Source of the DNA: Bacteroidota bacterium
GTDB lineage: Bacteria; Bacteroidota; Rhodothermia; Balneolales; HLUCCA01
Direction: 5' to 3'
DNA: 9,931 nucleotides
Assembly (NCBI GenBank): GCA_003448835.1
Contig: DLXM01000241.1
Span: 28,236-38,166, forward strand
Both the position numbers and the translations under genes were made by a program. Below, in pieces: positions 1 through 7,179 of this stretch. Numbering within the stretch: position 1 is the stretch's first letter; each line of letters opens with the position of its first letter. Below the pieces are notes generated by a model, which was not told the origin of the DNA, ran no database searches, and saw only the letters and a program-made list of their open reading frames with translations.

Positions 1-977
1 CATTGCGAAGTTTTGCTGCGGCTGGCGTTGAGAACGGCAAAACCTATGCCATGAAACCCATCAGTGCTGAAACCTCGGCTGAAACCGATGTTTACTTACA
101 GGTTGTGAAGTCCGGCAAAACGAATTCCGTTTCAAAAGCTGATATTGAATTAACTGTAGATCAGTCTGCCGGTGCACAATTGCGTGCGAATCCAAGTGCT
201 GCCGTACAAGTTGCAGCTGCGTTGGCAAAAGCTGGTGAAGCTCGTGCACAGTTCTATTCAGCTAAGCTACAATCAAATGCTAATGCTAAACTGAGAGAAG
301 CAATGGATCTTCATGCTAAAGCTCAGGTAGAATATGAAAGCCGGATTTCGAGTAATAGCTCAGTTTCTGAACGTGAAGCTGCTTTGGAAGCATTCATGGA
401 TGCATCACTAAACGCATATGCTGAAACCGGTCTGGAGACTGCAGATGCATCTACATTAGTTGATCTTTGGGTCCGTATGACCATGAGTGGACTCAACAGT
501 ACAAATTCTCAAGTCAAGAATAGAGTACATGTAAGATTAGCATTCTTTAGAGCTTTAGTACTCGATAAATCAGTACGAGCACAAGCTGAAGCAGCGGGAT
601 TTGCACAGTCCACAAAACAAGCAATTCAAGAAGCAGGTGTGAAACTAAAAGTGGCAATCAATACGACGGTTTCAACTACTGCTGAAATTGAAGCTGCCTT
701 TGATAATTGGAAAGCTGAAATCGAAGAAGCAATTGAAAATGACAATTCCGTTGAAGCTGGAGTAATCATTTCATTGAATACCGAAATAAATTCAGCTACA
801 GGTGCTTCTACTGCGTTTCATACAGCGATTAATGCATCCGTAAGTACATCTGTTGTGACTTCAGCTTACATAACCTTTACAAATGCAGTAAATGAGCTGA
901 TGCGATCACGAATTACGAATGGAAGTGAAGCAAGAGTTGAAGCAGCAACAAACATGCTTGTTACTATGAATTTCTGA
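1..977 (+). CDS. Ala-rich helical protein of unknown function (3' part)
   Basis: The reading frame is open from the left edge to the TGA at 975-977, so this is the C-terminal part of a longer protein. The first in-frame TTG at base 3 is not a convincing start. About 324 residues are visible, with no cysteine and about 18% alanine (59 Ala). The first ~55 residues look beta-like (ENGKTYAMKPI, then DVYLQVVKSGK). From about residue 65 the sequence becomes amphipathic and helical, rich in Ala, Glu, Lys, Gln, Ser and Thr, which suggests a helical bundle or coiled coil. I see no catalytic motif, membrane segment or sorting signal in this part. An envelope or secreted protein is plausible from the composition, but I do not recognise the family. 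A strong terminator follows 63 nt downstream, so it is probably transcribed separately from the mannan genes. Confidence 0.75.
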   Translation, partial: LRSFAAAGVENGKTYAMKPISAETSAETDVYLQVVKSGKTNSVSKADIELTVDQSAGAQLRANPSAAVQVAAALAKAGEARAQFYSAKLQSNANAKLREAMDLHAKAQVEYESRISSNSSVSEREAALEAFMDASLNAYAETGLETADASTLVDLWVRMTMSGLNSTNSQVKNRVHVRLAFFRALVLDKSVRAQAEAAGFAQSTKQAIQEAGVKLKVAINTTVSTTAEIEAAFDNWKAEIEEAIENDNSVEAGVIISLNTEINSATGASTAFHTAINASVSTSVVTSAYITFTNAVNELMRSRITNGSEARVEAATNMLVTMNF

Positions 978-1040
978 CAAAAACATGACCCAATCAGATA
1001 TTTGGCCAAGCAAGGAGCCAAAATTCTGAAACGACACGAG

Positions 1041-1075
1041 GGGAACAAAGTATGAAGCTTTGTTCCCTTTTTTTT
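1041..1075 (+). terminator. Strong rho-independent terminator
   Basis: A perfect 10-bp stem (GGGAACAAAG at 1041-1050 paired with CTTTGTTCCC at 1058-1067) encloses a 7-nt loop and is followed at once by eight T residues (1068-1075). It lies 63 nt after the stop of the upstream Ala-rich protein gene and ends that transcript. It insulates the cupin/GH5/GH26 arm from it. Confidence 0.93.
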
Positions 1076-1220
1076 GCTCATTTTAATTGGTTTATTTTCG
1101 AACAAATAATCGTATAATTTTGAATACTATATGATTTCGTTATTCGGGTAGATCATAACTATGATATGATTTAATATTCGTTTCTACGTATTCTCAAGAT
1201 CAATAACAAAAGAGTGATTT
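1076..1220 (+). promoter_or_regulatory. Candidate promoter/regulatory region of the cupin gene
   Basis: This AT-rich gap of 145 bp lies between the terminator and the cupin start. TAATTTTG at 1115-1122 fits the Bacteroidetes -7 consensus TAnnTTTG, but I find no convincing -33 element at the right distance. Downstream is a perfect inverted repeat, ATCATA-AC-TATGAT (1152-1165). There is also an imperfect direct repeat: ATATGATTT then TATTCG at 1129-1146, and again at 1164-1180. These could be operator half-sites, but low-complexity AT sequence produces such repeats easily. No coding potential is seen here. Confidence 0.35.
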
Positions 1221-1730
1221 ATGAAATTTGATGCTGTGACACCAAAAAATGATGTTTTTAATTCAATTGAAAAATTCTTGGAAAACGAGGGATTTTATAT
1301 CTCAAAAATGGACGACCAACGACCATGGGGTGGATTCTTCGTCATCGATGAAGCACAAGCTCCAAAGTTTATAAAGTTATTTTTTCCTCATCTTAATGTT
1401 GATGATTTTCGTGGATTCCCGAAACTTAGTCCGAAAATTCTACTTGTTGCTCCTGAAAAACGCCTATCCTGGCAATATCATCATCGCCGTTCTGAAATCT
1501 GGAAGGTAATCGGAGGTAATGCAGCTATCGTTATCAGTGATACCGACGAAGAAACTCCGGTTAAACCACTATTGTTGGGTGATGTTGTCAACTTAAAACA
1601 AGGTGAACGACACCGACTCATTGGCGTTGATGAATGGGGAATCATCGCAGAAATCTGGCAACATACCGACGCCACTTATCCCTCAGATGAAGACGATATC
1701 GTTCGGCTGCAGGACGACTTTGGTCGTTAA
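1221..1730 (+). CDS. Stand-alone cupin, type II phosphomannose isomerase-like
   Basis: This 169-residue protein resembles the C-terminal cupin domain of bifunctional mannose-1-phosphate guanylyltransferase/phosphomannose isomerase (ManC/AlgA family), without the nucleotidyltransferase domain. Visible marks are RPWG at 34-37, the metal-site motif HHxRxE-like (H87, H88, R90, E92, followed by W94), the second cupin motif QGERHRL with H131, E144, and a C-terminal EDDIVRLQDDFGR ending typical of the family. No signal peptide is present, so it is cytoplasmic. In this context it could convert mannose-6-phosphate to fructose-6-phosphate after mannan breakdown, but a substrate cannot be read from the cupin fold alone. 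It has an extra ~30-residue N-terminal stretch before RPWG. No clear Shine-Dalgarno precedes the ATG. The GH5 gene follows 128 nt downstream on the same strand. Confidence 0.78.
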   Translation: MKFDAVTPKNDVFNSIEKFLENEGFYISKMDDQRPWGGFFVIDEAQAPKFIKLFFPHLNVDDFRGFPKLSPKILLVAPEKRLSWQYHHRRSEIWKVIGGNAAIVISDTDEETPVKPLLLGDVVNLKQGERHRLIGVDEWGIIAEIWQHTDATYPSDEDDIVRLQDDFGR

Positions 1731-1774
1731 AAAAGCACTTTTCTGATTTCCGGTGTCGGTTTTATTTGTTTTAT

Positions 1775-1789
1775 TCAATCAAATTGATT
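1775..1789 (+). promoter_or_regulatory. Candidate operator upstream of GH5 (shared 14-bp motif)
   Basis: TCAATCAAATTGAT (1775-1788) lies inside a 13-bp perfect inverted repeat, AATCAA-A-TTGATT (1777-1789), centred about 76 bp before the GH5 start. The same 14 bases occur on the opposite strand at 7156-7169 upstream of the ROK regulator gene. The position and the sharing suggest a binding site for the locus regulator. That is inference, because no ROK operator consensus for this group is available here. Confidence 0.45.
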
Positions 1790-1820
1790 TAATTACAATT
1801 TATATGTACCAGTTATCATT

Positions 1821-1830
1821 AACACGTGTT
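1821..1830. promoter_or_regulatory. Palindrome AACACGTGTT upstream of GH5
   Basis: A perfect 10-bp palindrome with a CACGTG core lies 28 bp before the GH5 ATG, in the expected 5' untranslated or core-promoter region. I saw no second copy in the window. It could be a repressor site or chance. Confidence 0.25.
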
Positions 1831-1858
1831 TAATCGCCAATTTGACCCATAAAACAGT

Positions 1859-4597
1859 ATGCTTAGTCCGATTAAAACTACCCTGCTTATTGTAATATTA
1901 TGTGGCATAACCGCCACACTTTTCGCCCAGCCCAATAGAATCACAATTGCGGAAAAACCACTGTTTGTGAACGGAGCAAATGTGGCATGGATAAATTTCG
2001 CCCGCGATATAGGTTCCAGTGAACCCAGATTAGATCTGTTCGAAGAAATGTTTCAGGAAATGAACGAGAACGGAGGAAATTCATTTCGTCTGTGGCTACA
2101 TACAAACGGTGTAGCAACACCACAATTTTCAGGTACAGGTCCCAATGATACCGTAATCGGCCCTGGTGTTAGAGCCATTTATGACCTTCGGCTAATTCTG
2201 GATTTAGCCCATAAATATGATATCTCGTTAAAACTTTGTTTATGGTCCTTCGATATGCTTCAATCCGGTCTTTCTAACGATGTTCTGCAACGTAATCGTG
2301 CACTTCTCACCGATGACGCTAAAATGGATGCTTACATCCAGAATTCACTCATCCCCATGGTCGATGCATTAAAAGGACATCCTGCAATTTTAGCCTGGGA
2401 GATTTTCAACGAACCTGAGGGAATGACTACAAATTTTGGTTGGACACCGGCTGGATTCCGTGTTAACATGAGTCACATTCAAACATTCGTTAACAGAACC
2501 GTCGGTGCAATTAAAAGAACTGATCCGGATGTGTTGGTAACAAACGGATCATGGAGTTTCAGGGCTTCATCCGATAAAAATCTTCGCGGTGTAGTGTATA
2601 CAAACTTTTATCGTGATGATCGCCTTATTGCTGCCGGTGGTGATTCCTTAGGTGTTCTGGACTTTTATTCAGTTCATTATTATGAACATTTCAGCACCGC
2701 ACAATCACCCTTTCATTATGATGCCAGCTACTGGGGACTCGATAAACCAATCGTAATTGGTGAATTTTATCTTTCAGACCCTCGGGTAGACGGAAATCCG
2801 GACGCAACATTCAATGTTCCATGGCAGGATTTGTACAAAACGCTATATGATCGTGGCTATGCCGGAGCAATGGGATGGCAATGGTTCGATTGGTACGCTG
2901 AGCGAACCGATATGGATGGAGTTGACGGAACCCTAAACTGGCCCCGAATGCTAACCAGTATGAAATCATTATCGGAAGAACATCCCGATGATACCATTCT
3001 TGAATTTCCGGGGATTCGACTCAAATTCAATTCCAATGAATCACAAATCGAAAAAGGTCAATCTACGTGGCTGAAATGGGAAACCCGGGGAGCCGATAGA
3101 GTAACTCTCAACGACACGAATGTATCAGCTGTGGATAGTCTTGAAGTCTCCCCCACTGAAACCACAGCGTATACATTATCTGCTCTCGATGAAACCGATA
3201 GTAGCGGATCTCTGACCGAATCAATTACGATTACAGTAATAGAGCCTCTGACTATAAATCGGATATTGAATCGTCCGATTTACACTTCCCCGGAAAGTAA
3301 TAACCATTCGCGTGCTAACGATGGCAATGTAAATACAATCTGGTCTCCAGGTTCCGACGGGCTTGTTTCTATCTGGTTCGACATGCAACAGACCGTAGAA
3401 TTCGAAAATTTTTCGCTCCAATGGGGGAATATCAGACCTTCGCAAGTATCAGTTTCAGGATCGTATGATGGATTTAACTGGTTCGCCATCCAAAATAATA
3501 TCAATATTTCATCCAATTTAACCGAGTCCACTGTTTCCGACCCAATAAAAACACGATTTGTTCGGTTTTTTTTTGAAAATGATGCCGAAAATCCGGTTCG
3601 TATAGCGGAAATAAGTGCTTTTGGAATTTTATCAGACGACCAGATTCCAATGGTCTCTATATCTTCACCAGTTTTGGACGATTATCTTGAATCGGGGAAC
3701 GATGTCCTTTTGTTAATCGATGTGATTGACGGTCATGAGCAAATTGAATCTGTCGAATATTTTGTAAACGATGCATTGGTTGCCACTACAACCGAATCAC
3801 CTTTTGATTTTCTTTGGGAAACTATCCCGGTTGGTGACCATGAGATTTATGCTAATGTTGAAACTGCAACTTATACCCTTCAGACCCCTTCTGTTTTGTT
3901 CACTGTCCACCCAATGGTACAATCATTGCGTTTGCAAGCTGAAAATGCATTATTGGCGGGTAACACCACAATCCAGGAACATTCATCCGCCAGTTATGGA
4001 CGATATATTCGGATGGAAGCCGCATCGGGATCCTCGTTAACCTGGAATGATTTTCAAATTGCAGAGGGCGGTGAATTTACACTCAGAATTGGATTCAGAC
4101 TACCATTTGACTCCCCTAAAGGTCAGTTTTTATTCGTAAATGGTGCACAAGTCAGTGAAATTATGTTTGCCGGTGAACTAAACCAATGGCTTTATGAGGA
4201 TGTCCCAATTACCCTAACTAGCGGACTAAATTCGATTGCAATAACCGGAAGTTGGGGATATATGGATCTGGATTACGTGGAAATTCGTGGAAATGGGATT
4301 ACAACCAGCACCGAATCGAACGAACTGGTCACAAAATTTAACCTCGAACAAAACTATCCAAACCCTTTTAATCCAACGACAAATATAAATTTTTCATTAC
4401 CCAACGAAGGACATACCAAACTTACTGTTTTTGATGTTTTAGGTAGAGAGGTCGCCGTTTTGGTTGACGATATGATGACGATTGGATCCCATTCCATTTC
4501 TTTTGATGCCAGTTCTCATCTAGCCTCAGGAGTTTACTTGTATCGACTGCAATCCGGCGGACTGACCTCAACTCAAAAAATGCTCTTAATGAAATAA
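1859..4597 (+). CDS. T9SS-exported modular GH5 glycosidase, probable beta-mannanase
   Basis: This 912-residue protein begins with a Sec signal peptide (residues 1-23, ending LFA before Q24). The GH5 catalytic barrel covers about 25-380, with R77, the acid/base E185 in WEIFNEPEG, H273/Y274 and the nucleophile E302 in IVIGEFY. Next come an Ig-like domain (~384-462), a discoidin/F5-8C domain of CBM32 type (~464-592), a second Ig-like domain (~596-686), and a CBM35/CBM6-type module (~688-812, with the YMDLDYVEI ending). The C-terminal T9SS type A sorting domain (~825-912) carries QNYPNPFNPTT and ends in QKMLLMK. The protein is therefore secreted or anchored at the cell surface. Clan GH-A membership is clear. 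Mannan as substrate is inferred from the neighbouring GH26 and phosphorylase genes; a cellulase or other GH5 specificity cannot be excluded. The start has no Shine-Dalgarno. A run of nine T lies at 3566-3574 inside the discoidin module. Confidence 0.9.
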   Translation: MLSPIKTTLLIVILCGITATLFAQPNRITIAEKPLFVNGANVAWINFARDIGSSEPRLDLFEEMFQEMNENGGNSFRLWLHTNGVATPQFSGTGPNDTVIGPGVRAIYDLRLILDLAHKYDISLKLCLWSFDMLQSGLSNDVLQRNRALLTDDAKMDAYIQNSLIPMVDALKGHPAILAWEIFNEPEGMTTNFGWTPAGFRVNMSHIQTFVNRTVGAIKRTDPDVLVTNGSWSFRASSDKNLRGVVYTNFYRDDRLIAAGGDSLGVLDFYSVHYYEHFSTAQSPFHYDASYWGLDKPIVIGEFYLSDPRVDGNPDATFNVPWQDLYKTLYDRGYAGAMGWQWFDWYAERTDMDGVDGTLNWPRMLTSMKSLSEEHPDDTILEFPGIRLKFNSNESQIEKGQSTWLKWETRGADRVTLNDTNVSAVDSLEVSPTETTAYTLSALDETDSSGSLTESITITVIEPLTINRILNRPIYTSPESNNHSRANDGNVNTIWSPGSDGLVSIWFDMQQTVEFENFSLQWGNIRPSQVSVSGSYDGFNWFAIQNNINISSNLTESTVSDPIKTRFVRFFFENDAENPVRIAEISAFGILSDDQIPMVSISSPVLDDYLESGNDVLLLIDVIDGHEQIESVEYFVNDALVATTTESPFDFLWETIPVGDHEIYANVETATYTLQTPSVLFTVHPMVQSLRLQAENALLAGNTTIQEHSSASYGRYIRMEAASGSSLTWNDFQIAEGGEFTLRIGFRLPFDSPKGQFLFVNGAQVSEIMFAGELNQWLYEDVPITLTSGLNSIAITGSWGYMDLDYVEIRGNGITTSTESNELVTKFNLEQNYPNPFNPTTNINFSLPNEGHTKLTVFDVLGREVAVLVDDMMTIGSHSISFDASSHLASGVYLYRLQSGGLTSTQKMLLMK

Positions 4598-4599
4598 TT

Positions 4600-5769
4600 A
4601 TGAATCTATTACCAAAGTTTACTACGCTTTTGATCTTGATTTCGACTTCGATCCTGTTCATCGCATGCCAGAAAACCGCTAAAGTCGAACACGTCAATCA
4701 TACCACAAATCCACAGATAACTTACGAAGCCATGGCTTTGTACAACAATCTCGAAAAATTACGCCACGATCACGTTTTATTTGGCCATCAGGATGATCTG
4801 GCATATGGAGTTAATTGGGTCAATGAACCCGGAAGATCCGACGTTAAAGATGTCACCGGATCATATCCTGCTGTATACGGATGGGAAATCGGCGATCTTG
4901 AGTTAGGTGCCGAACAAAACCTGGATAAGGTGAACTTCGAAAACATGAAAAGCTGGATTCGTGAGGGATATCTAAGAGGTGGTGTCATCACAATTGCATG
5001 GCACATGAACAATCCTGCAACTGGTGGAAATGCCTGGGACACCGAAGGACGCGCTATATCTCAAATTTTACCAGGCGCTGATAAACACGATTTATTCGTA
5101 AGAAGGTTGAATAGATTCGCCGACTTCGTGAACGAACTTAAAGTTGAAGATGGAGAGACGGAACGTCCTGCTCATTTAATTCCAATTCTATTCCGACCGT
5201 ATCATGAGCATACCGGAAGTTGGTTTTGGTGGGGTGCAGATCATAGCACACCGGAAGAATATAAAGCACTCTGGCAATTTACCGTCGACTATCTTCGAAA
5301 CGTAAAGCAACTTCACAATTTGTTATTTGTATACTCACCGGACCGATTTCAGAGTAAAGAGCATTATCTGGAGCGCTATCCGGGCGATGATTTTGTAGAT
5401 ATTCTGGGATATGATGATTATGGCAATGTTCAATCCCTTGAATCAGTTTCTACATTCACGAATCAGCTTAAAATGGTCGTTGAAATGGCCGAAGAACGTG
5501 GTAAAATTCCGGTTTTATCCGAAACTGGAAGTGAAACATTACCCATTGAAACCTGGTTTACGGATGTATTGTTAGCCGGAATCCGCGGTGATGAAACTGC
5601 AAGTCGTATTGCCTATGCTTTGGTATGGAGAAATGCGAATGCTGCCTCAGATCGCCCTGACCACTACTATGCTCCATACCCTGGACATCCGACAGCACCG
5701 GACTTTGTAGAATTCAAAAACGATCCGTTCGTTCTATTTGAGGATGAACTACCAAGTTTATACGAATAA
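4600..5769 (+). CDS. GH26 beta-mannanase, SPII lipoprotein
   Basis: This 389-residue protein has a hydrophobic N-terminus ending in the lipobox LFIAC, with lipidated Cys at residue 23, so it should be membrane-anchored and probably surface- or periplasm-facing. The rest is a full single-domain GH26 barrel (~40-385). Visible marks are GHQDD (62-66), WEIGDLELG (95-103), TIAWHMNNP (131-139), the acid/base E203 in FRPYHEHTGSWFWWG, YDDYG (271-275) and the nucleophile E308 in VLSETG. GH26 enzymes of this type cleave beta-1,4-mannan and many release mannobiose, which fits the epimerase and phosphorylase encoded on the other arm. The ATG lies 2 nt after the GH5 stop with no Shine-Dalgarno, so the two are very probably cotranscribed and translationally coupled. 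No accessory carbohydrate-binding module is present. Confidence 0.93.
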   Translation: MNLLPKFTTLLILISTSILFIACQKTAKVEHVNHTTNPQITYEAMALYNNLEKLRHDHVLFGHQDDLAYGVNWVNEPGRSDVKDVTGSYPAVYGWEIGDLELGAEQNLDKVNFENMKSWIREGYLRGGVITIAWHMNNPATGGNAWDTEGRAISQILPGADKHDLFVRRLNRFADFVNELKVEDGETERPAHLIPILFRPYHEHTGSWFWWGADHSTPEEYKALWQFTVDYLRNVKQLHNLLFVYSPDRFQSKEHYLERYPGDDFVDILGYDDYGNVQSLESVSTFTNQLKMVVEMAEERGKIPVLSETGSETLPIETWFTDVLLAGIRGDETASRIAYALVWRNANAASDRPDHYYAPYPGHPTAPDFVEFKNDPFVLFEDELPSLYE

Positions 5770-5777
5770 CGAGTCCA

Positions 5778-5801
5778 CCTCAGGACTTATATGTTCTGAG
5801 G
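5778..5801. terminator. Hairpin between convergent GH26 and ROK genes
   Basis: A 9-bp stem (CCTCAGGAC at 5778-5786 with GTTCTGAGG at 5793-5801, one G:T pair) encloses a 6-nt loop. It overlaps the ROK stop codon (5780-5782) and lies 9 nt after the GH26 stop. No T-tract follows on either strand, so it may act as a weak bidirectional terminator or only as a 3'-end stabiliser. Confidence 0.45.
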
Positions 5802-7012
5802 GATCGCTCACTCGGCCCATGTTTTTTCATTAATACTTTGGGCAACGGTGCCATTGTGGTATATAATGGAAGTATTGCAACCCCTAAAGCAGCCGCATCC
5901 TGTCCGGCGGTTGCAGTTGTAAGCTTAGGCTGAGTAGTTTTTTCTTCGATATGAAGAGCAGGCAACTGGATCTTGATGAGTTCCAGTAACCCTTTTATAA
6001 TATTATCCGGAAGTCGACCTCCAAAGAAAATTGCCTCCGGATCTATAATATATTCGATGGCCAGCATCAAAGGAGCCAACTGTCGTGCCCCATTTTCAAC
6101 CCAATGCATGAGCAACGGATTTTTTTGATCGTATAACTCTTCGAGTCCACCGGCATTGTGAATTTTGAACCCTTTTTCGTTCAATTGTTTGTACAGATTG
6201 GGCAAGTTAAATGCCATTCCAAGGTGTTCGATTTTGCCACCGGGACCATCTTTCTGCAACGGTAATTGTGGGAAATAACCTAGTTCACCGGCATTATTGG
6301 TATGTCCGGAATGTAACTGACCGTTCATAATCACTCCACCACCGAGTCCGGCACCAAAGTAGACATAGAAAAACGTACCAATATGACGTCCATCACCATA
6401 CCAACGTTCACCAAGTGCTGCTGCCGAAGCATTATTCTCCAGATAAACCGGAATATTCAGGCGGTCGCTCAACATCTGGGCGGCTGGAATATTACTCCAA
6501 CCGGGCATTAATCGTGGATTTACAGTTTTAACAACACCACCTTCTGAAACACCCAGTGGACCAGGCAATCCGATTCCGATACCCCATAATCGATCCATTT
6601 TGATTTTTTCGGCAGTAATCAGACTTCTAACCGTATTCTCAAAAAGCACCATAGCTTCTTCAGGAGAAGGAAAATTCAAATCCAGGTTTGTACGCTGACG
6701 CACTGCTCCGGTCATATCAACCAATACAGCAGTTAGGTGATCCTTGTCCAAATCTAATCCGATTGAAAAAGCACCATCCGGATTCAATTGCAACAATATA
6801 GAAGGTGCACCCCTTCCTTCCTGCAATCGATGAGCCTCCTGAATCAGTCCGGCTTTAAGTAACTCACGGGTAATATTCGTTACCGTTTGCGCTGTTAATT
6901 GTGACCTGCGGGCTATATCCACCCTGGAAATCGGTCCATATAAGCGAATTGACTCAAGTACAATACGGATATTATACGATTTGGCGTACTGTAAATTAGT
7001 ACCTGTAAGCAT
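5780..7012 (-). CDS. ROK-family transcriptional regulator
   Basis: This 410-residue protein has an N-terminal winged helix (~10-62, with PISRVDIARRS and the recognition-helix region QTVTNITREL) joined to a ROK sugar-sensing domain (~80-385). The domain shows GIGLPGPLG (145-154), ENNASAAALGE (192-202), GAGLGGGVIMNG (220-231) and GHTNNAGELGYF (236-247). It is a regulator and probably not a kinase: the usual DxGGT phosphate loop is replaced by DLDKDH (87-92) and the catalytic Asp of the ENDxN motif is Asn194. It contains no cysteine, so the CxCGxxGCxE zinc site of Mlc/NagC-type proteins is missing. The start at 7012 is supported by an SD-like AAAGG and by the normal N-terminal length. It most likely controls this mannan locus, with a mannose-derived sugar or phosphosugar as effector (inferred). 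It runs convergent with GH26. Confidence 0.92.
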   Translation of the reverse strand: MLTGTNLQYAKSYNIRIVLESIRLYGPISRVDIARRSQLTAQTVTNITRELLKAGLIQEAHRLQEGRGAPSILLQLNPDGAFSIGLDLDKDHLTAVLVDMTGAVRQRTNLDLNFPSPEEAMVLFENTVRSLITAEKIKMDRLWGIGIGLPGPLGVSEGGVVKTVNPRLMPGWSNIPAAQMLSDRLNIPVYLENNASAAALGERWYGDGRHIGTFFYVYFGAGLGGGVIMNGQLHSGHTNNAGELGYFPQLPLQKDGPGGKIEHLGMAFNLPNLYKQLNEKGFKIHNAGGLEELYDQKNPLLMHWVENGARQLAPLMLAIEYIIDPEAIFFGGRLPDNIIKGLLELIKIQLPALHIEEKTTQPKLTTATAGQDAAALGVAILPLYTTMAPLPKVLMKKHGPSERSLRTYKS

Positions 7013-7179
7013 GATCCTACCTTTGTAAAATTAATCCTATCCGGTTAATCCCGATGGATGTCTACTATTTTTTAAAATAACTTCAACTAATAATCCCCGA
7101 TTTAATACAATTGGCGAAATTTATATCAATTTATTTCTATATGAAAACTGTATTTATCAATTTGATTGATTTTTGAAAT
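7013..7179 (-). promoter_or_regulatory. ROK upstream region
   Basis: This 167-bp AT-rich gap separates the esterase stop from the ROK start, so the regulator may have its own promoter in addition to read-through. On the minus strand an SD-like AAAGG precedes the ATG by about 9 nt. Two plus-strand TTAATCC repeats (7031-7037 and 7045-7051) lie close to the start. The motif shared with the GH5 promoter is at the far end (7156-7170). I could not pick a convincing -7/-33 pair, and no coding sequence is seen. Confidence 0.4.
7156..7170 (-). promoter_or_regulatory. Candidate operator upstream of the ROK gene (shared 14-bp motif)
   Basis: On the minus strand this reads ATCAATCAAATTGAT, an inverted repeat (ATCAAT-CAA-ATTGAT). 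Fourteen of its bases are identical to 1775-1788 upstream of GH5. It is centred about 150 bp before the ROK start and 10 nt beyond the esterase stop. Autoregulation by the ROK protein is the simplest reading. A weaker partial copy (ATCAATTT on the plus strand) is at 7125-7132. Confidence 0.42.

Noticed and set aside
1731..1774. Possible terminator after the cupin gene (CCG-GTGT-CGG followed by T-rich sequence)
   Set aside because: The stem is only 3 bp, too weak to call.
3771..4040. 89-codon open frame inside the GH5 gene
   Set aside because: It lies in another frame over the Ig/CBM35-like region and has no recognisable protein features.
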